Shown: piece after piece, positions 16,408 to 24,151 of the stretch
How positions within the stretch are numbered: the first letter of the stretch is position 1
Layout of the letters: each line of letters starts with the position of its first letter
Assembly (NCBI GenBank): GCA_905233385.1
Contig: CAJOEH010000006.1
Location: forward strand, 93,195 to 157,194
Direction: 5' to 3'
From: an uncultured Oscillospiraceae bacterium
GTDB taxonomy: Bacteria; Bacillota; Clostridia; Oscillospirales; Oscillospiraceae
DNA: 64,000 nt
Position numbers and translations under genes: made by a program
Notes under the pieces: generated by a model
Database searches by the model: none
What the model saw: the letters and a program-made list of their open reading frames with translations, nothing else
Told to the model about the DNA's origin: nothing

Positions 16408-17346
16408 TCACCCCAAGAGAAGCCCGATTCTCTCCGCAATTCTTCTAACAACAGGGACACAAACTGAATTGCCGATCTGTTTATATGCGTCGTCAAGTGA
16501 AATGGTATTCGGGAAAAAGAAACTTTGCGGGAAACCTTGAAAATCAAGGCATTCCCGCAGTGTCAGCTTCCGTATTCCGAAATCATCCCAAACTATGGGA
16601 ACTCGATCAGGATACGTGCCCATATTTGCTGTCAGCGTCGGACACATGCGGTTTTTCGTTAAGCGCACTTCATTATCTGTTGGGCGATATATTGCTGACT
16701 TGTCAAACATTTTGCCTGCAAAATAGGAAAACAAATCATTTCCGTTATAATAATAGATTTCATTCTGCCGCACATCTCTGTGAATGATATCCGATGACTG
16801 TACGGTCAAAGCAATCGGCTCAGGATGGCTGTAACCTTTGCTTACGCTGTCGTGAACAGCGGTTATGTAAATACGCTTTCTTATATGAGGAAGATTACCA
16901 TATTCATTGGCATACATCACTTTGTAATAAACCACATAACCGAACTGCGCTAAAGAGTTGAATATAACGAGAAATGTTCTTCCGTTGTCGTGCTCAACAA
17001 GATTTGCAACATTTTCAAGGAATACCACTTTGGGACGCTTCGCATCGACAATTCTTGTGATCTCAAAGAACAGATTGCCTCGCTTGTCGCCAAACCCTTT
17101 CTGCTTTCCTGCTATGGAGAAAGGCTGACATGGGAATCCGGCTGCCAGAACATCAAAATCAGGGATATCGTCAGCCTTGACTTTACGAATATCCTTTTCG
17201 ACAAGCTGCTTCTCGCCAAAGTTGCGGCGATATGTTTCGCAGGCGGCGGCATCTTTTTCGTTAGCCCAAACGATATCGAACCCGGCTTGTGAAAAGGCAA
17301 GATCAATTCCGCCGATACCTGCAAAAAGACTGCATACACTCAGCAT
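16408..17346 (-). CDS. DNA (cytosine-5)-methyltransferase, second of the locus
   Basis: The 312-aa enzyme has the expected motif order. The SAM-binding motif I is VCSLFAGIGGIDLAF (residues 3-17). Motif IV is FPCQPFS with catalytic Cys73. Motif VI is FLENVANL (109-116). The motif VIII position reads RKRIYI in place of the usual QxRxR. The target-recognition region spans about 160-250. Motif X is IGNSVCVPV. The start ATG at 17346 shares its A with the TGA of the upstream 136-aa gene (TGATG), so translation is coupled. It differs clearly from the methyltransferase at 19326-20399. Two m5C enzymes in one locus fit an asymmetric recognition site with one enzyme per strand. Confidence 0.92.
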   Translation of the reverse strand: MLSVCSLFAGIGGIDLAFSQAGFDIVWANEKDAAACETYRRNFGEKQLVEKDIRKVKADDIPDFDVLAAGFPCQPFSIAGKQKGFGDKRGNLFFEITRIVDAKRPKVVFLENVANLVEHDNGRTFLVIFNSLAQFGYVVYYKVMYANEYGNLPHIRKRIYITAVHDSVSKGYSHPEPIALTVQSSDIIHRDVRQNEIYYYNGNDLFSYFAGKMFDKSAIYRPTDNEVRLTKNRMCPTLTANMGTYPDRVPIVWDDFGIRKLTLRECLDFQGFPQSFFFPNTISLDDAYKQIGNSVCVPVVRRIAERIGLLLG

Positions 17347-17756
17347 CAAACCCAAACTCGCTCAATAACTATATCTGTTGGGCTTGTCCAAGTAACCCGA
17401 ACAACAGTTCCGACTTCTGCTGCAATAGAATCATACCAGGTCTTTAATGCGCGCAGATTTTTGTTTACTGAAAACTGTTTGGCGAAAATATCTCCTTTTT
17501 TAGAACTGCCTTGTGCTTTAAATACTGCTGCAAATGATCCATCCTTTGACGTACAGTTAAAAATATTCTGCCCCAAAATATCCATTCCGCCGGTAGCATT
17601 TGAATTGAAAATTTGAAAACTGGTTGCTGCGGTTCTGGGAATTGGCAAATATCTTTCTCCTTCAATGTGGGGGCGTGTGTCCGTATATCGATGCGTTCCC
17701 CAACCCAAATGTGAAGCTTTCAATTCTACGGTGTACGTATCACCTGTATTCGCCAT
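17346..17756 (-). CDS. Restriction-locus protein of 136 aa, unrecognised family
   Basis: It lies between the FokI-type nuclease gene (13-bp gap) and the second methyltransferase (1-bp overlap), so it belongs to the restriction-modification operon. It is basic, with notable segments SHLGWGTHRYTDTRPHIEGE and RYLPIPRTAATSF, then a beta-rich half (FAAVFKAQGSSKKGDIFAK; VVRVTWTSPTDIVIERVWV). The overall look (small, beta-rich, GERYxPIP motif) could be a DNA-reading domain split off from a nuclease. This is a guess; I do not recognise a named family. Start ATG at 17756. Confidence 0.75.
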   Translation of the reverse strand: MANTGDTYTVELKASHLGWGTHRYTDTRPHIEGERYLPIPRTAATSFQIFNSNATGGMDILGQNIFNCTSKDGSFAAVFKAQGSSKKGDIFAKQFSVNKNLRALKTWYDSIAAEVGTVVRVTWTSPTDIVIERVWV

Positions 17757-17769
17757 TATTTGTTCTCCT

Positions 17770-19329
17770 TTATATGTCTGATATTCTTACCTTGCGGTTT
17801 ACGGAAAACAGATTCCTAATCTGCGCATGGGAGTAGGGTACACTCTGCTGTTTTTCAACCATCTGGATCACATTAGAAACAGTTACAGCGCTCCCATTGA
17901 CACCTGTTTCGTTGACAATTCTCATCAGCTGACTATCAATATTTGAGCCAAATCCGCCTGCGATATATGAAAAGAAAGACAAGGGAATATGCGCAGGGCA
18001 GTAATTGTGAAAGCCCTCAATATAGTTATGAACCATTCGGTTGTGATGATCATTGCTGATGGTATATTTACTGTATGCTTTGTTATCGATTATACCCGCA
18101 TATCCTTCAGAATCAGATAGGAGCAGTACATCAGGAGTTAATCCTATGGGCCCGACGTGATGCGTTTCAAAGCCGAATACTTCGCGGAAAAGCGTCACAG
18201 TTGCCTTTTCAAACTCAGTAGCTTCATCTCTTCCTTTGAATGCCATGTCGAAATACTCTGTCATAAAGGAGCCGATTGCACCGTGAGGATATAATTTCAA
18301 CAGAGCCTCTTCGACAAAGTGGCCATCGAGCCCGGTCTGCTGAACGATCTTGTCGATCAGTTCAGAAGTAATTCTGGTGATTGGTGTTTTAAGTGATTCA
18401 GCAACGAAGGCCTGTTTTACTTTCTGCTCAGCAATCATTTTGGCGGTGATTGTCTGCGTTTGGGATAGATTGCGGGTGTCTTTTTGATGCTTTGGGTCCA
18501 AGCCGTATTTGCGCTGGAAATACTCATGCTGCTGGGGCCGGTCAATAAATGAAGGAACGACAGAAAGGATATGCCTAATCTCATCAGCCTTTTCTGGGAT
18601 GACTCGCAGAAGACGATCTTCTTCGGAGCGCTTAGCAAGCTGTGTGTATTCGAGCCAGTTAATAAATGTATTAGCGATGTCCGTCAAATGACTGAAAGGA
18701 TGATCTGGATTAACTTTGCCGGTTTTTGGCGCATATTTTTCGGTAAAGCCTTCTTCTAAAACTCGATCCCCGTAATGTCGGAAAGCAAGCAGCTTGTTGA
18801 CAACTGCTTCATAACACTCTTTCGTTTCGTTTTCGGCGTCGGTAATGATGATCTTTGCCAGTTCTTCTTCCGAAAGATGCTCAACACGTTCGTCCATCAG
18901 CAATTTCAGCATGAATCTGAAAGGCCTGATTTTGAAACGTGACGAAACATCGACTCCCCTGCTCAGTGAAAAAGAGGACGGAAACTGATATTTTAATACC
19001 TGGCTCTTTAAAACAGCAACTGGAGAGTCACCATTCATGATTGCTTCGCCGGCCAGAGTAAGCTTCAGCTGGCCTGTCGATTCTTGAGTGAAAACCAAAC
19101 CGAGACTTGATATCCAAGCGAGATATGTTCTTGCGCCGCCGCCTGTTTGATCTCTTCTTTCACCAACACGCTTCAGGCCGGCTTCTTCAAGTGCTTCCTC
19201 AAGGGAGAGATGTGTATCACGCTGTCCTCGCCATTCCTGGTCCAGTGACATTTCAGCAACAGCGGCAAGGACTTCTGGAACAGAGTTTAGTTTTCTCTTC
19301 GGACGTGTAGCCCACCATGTATTTATCAT
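17770..19329 (-). CDS. Type II restriction endonuclease with FokI-like cleavage domain
   Basis: The 519-aa protein. The N-terminal about 270 residues (NTWWATRPKRKLNSVPEVLA; GGGARTYLAWISSLGLVF) form a winged-helix-rich recognition part. Residues about 350-519 form a PD-(D/E)xK nuclease: GLTPDVLLL with D400, and GIIDNKAYSKY with D415 and K417. The spacing and the DxKAYS motif match the FokI cleavage domain (D450, D467, K469 in FokI). It is therefore likely a type IIS-like enzyme cutting away from its site. The start ATG at 19329 overlaps the upstream methyltransferase by 4 bp. Whether it belongs to the AlwI group or to another FokI-related group cannot be decided by eye. Confidence 0.8.
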   Translation of the reverse strand: MINTWWATRPKRKLNSVPEVLAAVAEMSLDQEWRGQRDTHLSLEEALEEAGLKRVGERRDQTGGGARTYLAWISSLGLVFTQESTGQLKLTLAGEAIMNGDSPVAVLKSQVLKYQFPSSFSLSRGVDVSSRFKIRPFRFMLKLLMDERVEHLSEEELAKIIITDAENETKECYEAVVNKLLAFRHYGDRVLEEGFTEKYAPKTGKVNPDHPFSHLTDIANTFINWLEYTQLAKRSEEDRLLRVIPEKADEIRHILSVVPSFIDRPQQHEYFQRKYGLDPKHQKDTRNLSQTQTITAKMIAEQKVKQAFVAESLKTPITRITSELIDKIVQQTGLDGHFVEEALLKLYPHGAIGSFMTEYFDMAFKGRDEATEFEKATVTLFREVFGFETHHVGPIGLTPDVLLLSDSEGYAGIIDNKAYSKYTISNDHHNRMVHNYIEGFHNYCPAHIPLSFFSYIAGGFGSNIDSQLMRIVNETGVNGSAVTVSNVIQMVEKQQSVPYSHAQIRNLFSVNRKVRISDI

Positions 19330-20399
19330 GAATCAGACTCCTCTTTCAGCGAAGGCTCAATGCTCTCATATTCAATGCCTGCAAAGGTTTTTAGAATTGC
19401 TTCAAATATGATTTCTGCGCCCTTGCACGGAACGGCCATACCGATTTGCTTTCGAACTGATTCTTTAGAACCCTCAAAAACAAAGTCATCTGGGAACGTC
19501 TGAAGTCTGGCGCGCTCTCTGTTTGTTAATGCTCTCGGCTCGCTCCAATGGTAGATGTGTGTCCCGCCGCCGCCGGAACCAGTAACGGTATACGCGGGTT
19601 TCGCTGGATCAAGCCTTTTATATATCTGGCTGATTTTTGCACCATGAACATTTAGTTTCAGCTCATCCGGAAGATCGGCGTTAAATGCGTTTTGTCCTGG
19701 TTTAATATATTTCAAACGTTCGACAACAACTGGTGACTGCTTTGTCTGCTCGTTATTAGGTGCATCGGGCAGAATAGGGGGGTTCTCTATTGCATTTCGG
19801 CACGAAACATCCGCATTAACATATGGCGCATAACTTGGGATTTTGAATTCAAAAGGCAGATCGTTTCTTATTCCAACGATAATGACTCGGTGCCGAGCTT
19901 GAGGAACACCATATTTTTCAAAGCAGTATAGATTTGGATAGATTCTGTAGCCTGCGTCTTTTAAGTCCGCAAGGATCTTCTCAAACGCATTTCCTTCGTT
20001 AGCACTTCTGAGACCGCCGACATTTTCGGCTAAAAACCAATCTGGCTTGTGCGTTTTCAGCACTTGAACGCCATAGGTATACAGCGGGCCATATGTACCG
20101 TCAAAGCCCTTTTGTTCTCCAACAACGGAGAAATCGTTGCAGGGGAAACCAAAAGCCAACGCATCTATTGGGGGCAATGCGGTTAAGTCAAGCTTTCTTA
20201 CGTCGCCGCAGATAACGCTTTCGGGATCATTTGGGCAAATGTTTTTGATATATGTCCTGCAGGTATCTGGGTCATAATCATTGGCCCACTGATGAATAAT
20301 TCTATAGTTATCGGCGGGTCCAACGACTGCATTCATCGCACCCCAAGCCAAGCCGCCGGGACCGCAGAATAACTCGCCTAATCTAAATCTAACTAACAT
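19326..20399 (-). CDS. DNA (cytosine-5)-methyltransferase, first of the locus
   Basis: The 357-aa enzyme. Motif I is LGELFCGPGGLAWGAM (residues 7-22). Motif IV is GFPCNDFS (84-91) with catalytic Cys87. Motif VI is AENVGG (124-129). Motif VIII is QARHRVIIVG. The target-recognition region spans about 200-285. Motif IX is RARLQTFPDDF and motif X is QIGMAVP. It protects host DNA from the FokI-type nuclease encoded directly downstream (4-bp ATGA overlap). It follows the small C-protein-like regulator by 42 bp, with GAGGTGTC as ribosome site. PC is followed by ND instead of the common QP/QD, which is seen in some subfamilies. Confidence 0.92.
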   Translation of the reverse strand: MLVRFRLGELFCGPGGLAWGAMNAVVGPADNYRIIHQWANDYDPDTCRTYIKNICPNDPESVICGDVRKLDLTALPPIDALAFGFPCNDFSVVGEQKGFDGTYGPLYTYGVQVLKTHKPDWFLAENVGGLRSANEGNAFEKILADLKDAGYRIYPNLYCFEKYGVPQARHRVIIVGIRNDLPFEFKIPSYAPYVNADVSCRNAIENPPILPDAPNNEQTKQSPVVVERLKYIKPGQNAFNADLPDELKLNVHGAKISQIYKRLDPAKPAYTVTGSGGGGTHIYHWSEPRALTNRERARLQTFPDDFVFEGSKESVRKQIGMAVPCKGAEIIFEAILKTFAGIEYESIEPSLKEESDS

Positions 20400-20441
20400 A
20401 CTGACACCTCATTCTTCCGTTTGTCTCTTTATCTTGTTGAT

Positions 20442-20651
20442 TTACATTCCCATGAACAGCTCGCTGAGGGAAACGCCGAGACCGTCGGCGATCTTTTTGA
20501 TGTTGATAATGGAGATGTTGCGCCTGCCGGCTTCCACGGAAGCGAAGTAGGTACGATCCATCTCGATCTTCAAGGCGAACTTTTCCTGAGAAAGCCCGGT
20601 GCGCTCTTTTCTGAGCTCTTGTATCCGCTTTCCCAAATCTTTTGTAATCAT
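20442..20651 (-). CDS. Restriction-modification controller (C-protein-like) XRE regulator
   Basis: The 69-aa single-domain HTH protein: LGKRIQELRKERTGLSQEKF, YFASVEAGRRNISI, then IKKIADGLGVSLSELFMGM. Size, sequence and location at the head of a methyltransferase-nuclease operon match C proteins, which delay restriction until methylation is done. The start ATG at 20651 is 9 nt after GGAGG; the in-frame ATG at 20660 lies directly on that ribosome site. A perfect ATATCT-AC-AGATAT palindrome lies 20-33 bp upstream of the start, overlapping the promoter, as expected for an autoregulated C-box. Confidence 0.82.
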   Translation of the reverse strand: MITKDLGKRIQELRKERTGLSQEKFALKIEMDRTYFASVEAGRRNISIINIKKIADGLGVSLSELFMGM

Positions 20652-20670
20652 GGCAAACATCCTCCGACAA

Positions 20671-20684
20671 ATATCTACAGATAT
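20671..20684. promoter_or_regulatory. Candidate C-box operator
   Basis: The perfect palindrome ATATCTACAGATAT lies between the -10 box and the start codon of the controller gene. Symmetric sites at this position are bound by C proteins to set the timing of restriction gene expression. Confidence 0.6.
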
Positions 20685-20693
20685 CTAATTAGA

Positions 20694-20722
20694 ATTGTAG
20701 CCGTCCACGGGTTATGATACAA
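20694..20722 (-). promoter_or_regulatory. Promoter of the restriction-modification/Gabija operon
   Basis: On the minus strand, TTGTAT (20722-20717) and TACAAT (20699-20694) are 17 bp apart. This predicts a start near 20687, inside or next to the C-box. Confidence 0.6.
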
Positions 20723-20810
20723 CGGATTATAAGCAACATGGCGCGTTTATTGATCCACTTTTACACGGAGATCATTTCAACATGGAGGATACTAATTGGC
20801 AGAGCAATAA

Positions 20811-20839
20811 TAGACAACACGAAAGTGCTGTGGTATAAT
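20811..20839 (+). promoter_or_regulatory. Promoter of the AbiTii gene
   Basis: TAGACA at 20811 and TATAAT at 20834, spacing 17 bp, point to the AbiTii gene. About 195 nt of AT-rich leader without an ORF separates it from the start at 21043. Confidence 0.6.
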
Positions 20840-21042
20840 AATATTCTATTAATTAGGTTGCTGAATACGGCATAAAACCACAATTCGAGAAATTTGCAAT
20901 TCTGCATCAAAACGGCAGAGATATCTTAGAGTAAATAGCAAAACAATACTTGGAAATAAAAAGCGCTCAATTTGCGATATTGCTGCAAAGCGTTGATAGG
21001 CGTGCATGATTAATAGGACATTTTAGCGTAAGGAGCAATAGA

Positions 21043-21939
21043 ATGAACAGCTTAGTACTTGATCTTCAAAAAGAAGTCATAAAACCGGACTGCGATATTG
21101 TGAATGTGTTACGTAAGGCGCACTTGATAGCGGTTAAACTTGACCTCAAAGAATTTGACAAGTGGATTACCTGTGAACTCTATGGGTATGGGAAAAATGA
21201 CACCGTTCCAAACTACCGTGAAGTTATGGGGGAATTAGAGGCGCTCAATCCATACCGTGGTTGGGATGCAGTATTAATTAGGTCTACGCAAACCCAAAAT
21301 AGTATTTGCAGACGCAAGATTCGTATCTCAATTTCCGAAATCAAGGAACTTTATAAAAAGAGCAATAATACAGTAGTTCTTTCGCTGTCAGGAGATCAGC
21401 AGGCAGAATTAAACCGTATATCTTCTTTCCCATTAGAAACACAGTACAGGATTGAATTTTCAATTACTGCAGTTGGAAATATAATGGAAATGGTTAAGAA
21501 CACCATTTTGGAATGGACGATAAAGCTCGAAGCGGAAGGAATTCTTGGCGAAGAAATGCAGTTTGACGCAACAGAAATAGAAACTGCAAAGAAAATGCCA
21601 CAAACAATTATCAACTATTATGGCAATACTAACGTGATCAATGCGCCAATGGAGCGTTCTGCTGTTATTGCAGGTAATGATAATTCTGTTGAGTTAACAA
21701 ATGATAGAGCAAAAGACATAATTGCAGAGGTTGAAACTTCGTTGAAAGAGGAAGATATTCCCTCCGAGGATCGAGAGAACGCGATGGAAATGTTAGAAGA
21801 AATCAAAGTAAAGGTTTCTGAAAAGAAAAAAGCTCGCGTGATTAAGGCGGCACTTGTGGGGCTAAAAGATTACTTAATCGGCCTTGGTGCCAGCGCAACC
21901 GTCGCTCTGATACAAGCAAAAATGCAGGGCCTTTTATAG
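21043..21939 (+). CDS. AbiTii-domain protein (abortive-infection type)
   Basis: The 298-aa protein. The N-terminal about 180 residues match the AbiTii pattern: SLVLDLQKEVIKPDCDIVNV, LRKAHLIAVKLDLKEFDKWI, ELYGYGKNDTVPNYREVMGE and LEALNPYRGWDAV. The centre reads TIINYYGNTNVINAP and IAGNDNSVELTN, a beta-strand repeat-like segment. The C-terminal half is a charged coiled coil (AKDIIAEVETSLKEEDIPSE) ending in a hydrophobic helix (LIGLGASATVALIQAKMQG) that could insert in a membrane. AbiTii proteins are linked to phage exclusion, mechanism poorly known. Start ATG at 21043 behind AAGGAG. It diverges from the controller-led operon. Confidence 0.78.
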   Translation: MNSLVLDLQKEVIKPDCDIVNVLRKAHLIAVKLDLKEFDKWITCELYGYGKNDTVPNYREVMGELEALNPYRGWDAVLIRSTQTQNSICRRKIRISISEIKELYKKSNNTVVLSLSGDQQAELNRISSFPLETQYRIEFSITAVGNIMEMVKNTILEWTIKLEAEGILGEEMQFDATEIETAKKMPQTIINYYGNTNVINAPMERSAVIAGNDNSVELTNDRAKDIIAEVETSLKEEDIPSEDRENAMEMLEEIKVKVSEKKKARVIKAALVGLKDYLIGLGASATVALIQAKMQGLL

Positions 21940-22164
21940 GTGCTACTTTCGCACTTTTCGAGAAACGATTCTGAAACAGCCGACTACATATAGCCGCTTA
22001 ACTGACGACAATGACTTATCAAAGAGCCATTAAGACGTCGCTTTATAGCAATAGATAGTTGCCATAAAGCCGATTTATTATGCTAAACGGCTGTAATTAC
22101 AAGTATCTCTAATTTGGCAGATGTTACGCTTGCTGAAACTGCAGTATTTATGCAATTGAAAACC

Positions 22165-22202
22165 AAAAACGCGTTATCGGCATTTGCCGATAACGCGTTT
22201 TT
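22165..22202. terminator. Bidirectional terminator between AbiTii and Fic genes
   Basis: Perfect 18-bp arms AAAAACGCGTTATCGGCA and TGCCGATAACGCGTTTTT around a 2-nt centre give a T-run for each converging gene. The rest of 21940-22274 shows nothing else that I can support. Confidence 0.9.
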
Positions 22203-22274
22203 GATAAGTGTTGATTTCTTATATCATTAAGTAACATAATAAGAAGCGGGTGCAAAAAGATATTTAATACTCCG

Positions 22275-23420
22275 CTACGTATCCTTCCTGAGAATATCCA
22301 GATACTCATCATAGGTAAAAACGAGCGATTTTCCGGATTTGGCGGAGTATTGCAGGATGCCCTTATCGCGGAGGATCGTAATATAGTTCGCAGTGCCATT
22401 TCTGGAAAACCCGAGCGCAGCGGCTGTTTTGACTGTTTCGATGATCGGGTTTTGCTCAATATAGGTGAACAGATCCAGGATGCGCTGGCGTGAGCGGGTC
22501 GGAACATCTGCCAGCTTTGCTTCGTTCTTCTGGTGCAGCGCATTCAGACGGTCGATGGTTTCCGTTGCATCTTCGGCAGTTTCAGCGATCCCGCGCAGGA
22601 AGAATTTTACCCATTGCTCGTAATTGCCGCTCTTGCGAATCTCGCTCATTCTGTCATAATACTCGATCCGGTTCAACTTAAGATAGCAAGATAGGTACAG
22701 CACGGGAGAGGATAAAACGTTCGCGCCCATCAGGAACAAGGTGATCAACAGCCTGCCAACACGCCCGTTGCCGTCAAGGAAGGGATGGATCGTTTCAAAC
22801 TGGTAATGAAGCAGCGCTGCTTTGATCAGCGGGTCCATCGCGTCGTCGTCATTCATAAATCTTTCAAAGTCCGCCATACACTCGGCCATATCCTGCGGAT
22901 TGGGCGGAATATAGCGGGCGTTTTTCAGCGTGCTACCGGGAGGACCGATCCAGTTCTGCGATACACGGAATTCTCCCGGCGTTTTATCACTGCCGCGTAC
23001 ACTGTGCATCAGCACTTCGTGTGTTTCCCGAATCAGACGGTTGCACAGAGGCAGTTCCTCCAGCCGTCGGATAGCATAATTGATCGCACGGACATAATTC
23101 ACGACGTCGGAAACATCAGCGTTTGCGTTCTCGTCGATCTCCGGGTCCAGTACGTCTTCCAGTGTGCATTGCGTTCCTTCGATCTGCGAGGAGACCAGCG
23201 CTTCCTTCCGGACGTACATGGAGATAAACAGATCCTTATTCGGAATGCGGTCAGATAAGCCGTTGAGCAGCGCCAGTTTCCTGTGCGCATCGACCAGGAG
23301 CTGTTGCATCTCGGTATCGATCTCAATATTCGGCTCCGGTGGCAGCGGCTGTGGATAGAATGAAGTATACTGCAGTTCGCCGCTGAGGTTCTGTACCGTT
23401 GTTCCCGCACGATTCTTCAT
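22275..23420 (-). CDS. Fic-domain AMPylase with C-terminal winged helix
   Basis: The 381-aa protein starts at the ATG at 23420 behind TGGAGG; the longer frame upstream has no ribosome site. The inhibitory motif SSQIEGT near residues 77-83 ((S/T)xxxE(G/N) type) lies N-terminal to the Fic core, making it a class II Fic protein that keeps itself inactive. The active site HPFLDGNGRVGR is complete at 212-223. The C-terminal about 70 residues (SRQRILDLFTYIEQNPIIET; ALGFSRNGTANYITILRDKG) form a winged-helix DNA-binding domain. It would transfer AMP to a target protein and may also regulate its own gene through the repeat operator upstream. Confidence 0.92.
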   Translation of the reverse strand: MKNRAGTTVQNLSGELQYTSFYPQPLPPEPNIEIDTEMQQLLVDAHRKLALLNGLSDRIPNKDLFISMYVRKEALVSSQIEGTQCTLEDVLDPEIDENANADVSDVVNYVRAINYAIRRLEELPLCNRLIRETHEVLMHSVRGSDKTPGEFRVSQNWIGPPGSTLKNARYIPPNPQDMAECMADFERFMNDDDAMDPLIKAALLHYQFETIHPFLDGNGRVGRLLITLFLMGANVLSSPVLYLSCYLKLNRIEYYDRMSEIRKSGNYEQWVKFFLRGIAETAEDATETIDRLNALHQKNEAKLADVPTRSRQRILDLFTYIEQNPIIETVKTAAALGFSRNGTANYITILRDKGILQYSAKSGKSLVFTYDEYLDILRKDT

Positions 23421-23452
23421 TGCGAAACCTCCAATTTGCGTTTTCTGCCGGT

Positions 23453-23545
23453 AGTATAGCATAGAAAACGCACAAAATCAATAGTTTGTGAGTTTTCCAA
23501 AGATAATTGTTTTAGAAAACGCAAAAAATCGACAGTTTGTGAGTT
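23453..23545 (-). promoter_or_regulatory. Fic promoter with two 32-bp direct-repeat operators
   Basis: On the minus strand, TTGATT (23481-23476) and TATACT (23458-23453) are 17 bp apart. Two near-identical 32-bp copies (23463-23494 and 23514-23545) start AGAAAACGCA and end AGTTTGTGAGTT, with three mismatches and a 51-bp period. The first overlaps the -35 box. Confidence 0.65.
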
Positions 23546-23561
23546 CGTCTAAAGCGGACAG

Positions 23562-23599
23562 AAAAGAGCGTTTCTTTCCGAGGAAAGAAGCGCTCTTTT
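23562..23599. terminator. Bidirectional terminator-like hairpin
   Basis: AAAAGAGCGTTTCTTTCC pairs with GGAAAGAAGCGCTCTTTT around GA, with T-runs in both directions. The DNA from 23600 to 24050 shows no credible gene. It contains a small TTAGC-rich inverted repeat near 23845-23900, flanked by remnants similar to those at 38.1 kb. Confidence 0.7.
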
Positions 23600-24056
23600 G
23601 GGATATAGAGATAGAAACTTGTGATAAATCCGGAGAGCTATCATATCGTCAATGTACTGTTTTTTGCCCCAATGTACTGTTCTTTCAGCTCGCCGCTGAT
23701 GTGCATTGTCCGGTTGTGCAGCGGGTTGTTTTCGCCGAGCAGGAGATTTCTCATAAACAATTCAAGGTATCATATTATTAGTGATTAGCAATTGAACGTT
23801 GCATATGGTTTGCGTCTGAATACGGCGCAGAAATAAGCAGCACTAATTTTTCTGGAGAAGATGCGGCTCAAAAATTAGCGTTGCTAATTTTTCGGCAGAT
23901 GCGGCAGATAGTTTACTTGAATTCTGATGAATCAGAAATATAACATCACCTTGACAAAAGGGGATAAAAAAGGGGGATAATACGGCGTAAAAAGGCTGGA
24001 AAAACGATGCCGGGGTAATACTGCCGCTGCCTGCAATCAATGATTACGCGTTTCGG

Positions 24057-24085
24057 TTGCGTTTCGGCGGCTTCGGCGGTATAAT
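24057..24085 (+). promoter_or_regulatory. Promoter of the lipoprotein gene, duplicated at 38.2 kb
   Basis: TTGCGT and TATAAT are spaced 17 bp. The downstream leader (ATCAGTACAGA, then GCTTCGCAGAGGAAAA) recurs almost unchanged at 38264-38300. Confidence 0.65.
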
Positions 24086-24151
24086 CAGTACAGAACGAAC
24101 GCTTCGCAGAGGAAAAGCATCCCGGCAGATCGGGATTTGTGGTGGCAAAAA

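Noticed and set aside
17770..19329. Firm AlwI-family label for the nuclease
   Set aside because: Only the FokI-like cleavage residues are clear; the recognition part cannot be assigned to AlwI by eye.
23488..23781. 97-aa frame between Fic and the lipoprotein gene
   Set aside because: It starts inside the Fic operator repeats and runs through a terminator hairpin.
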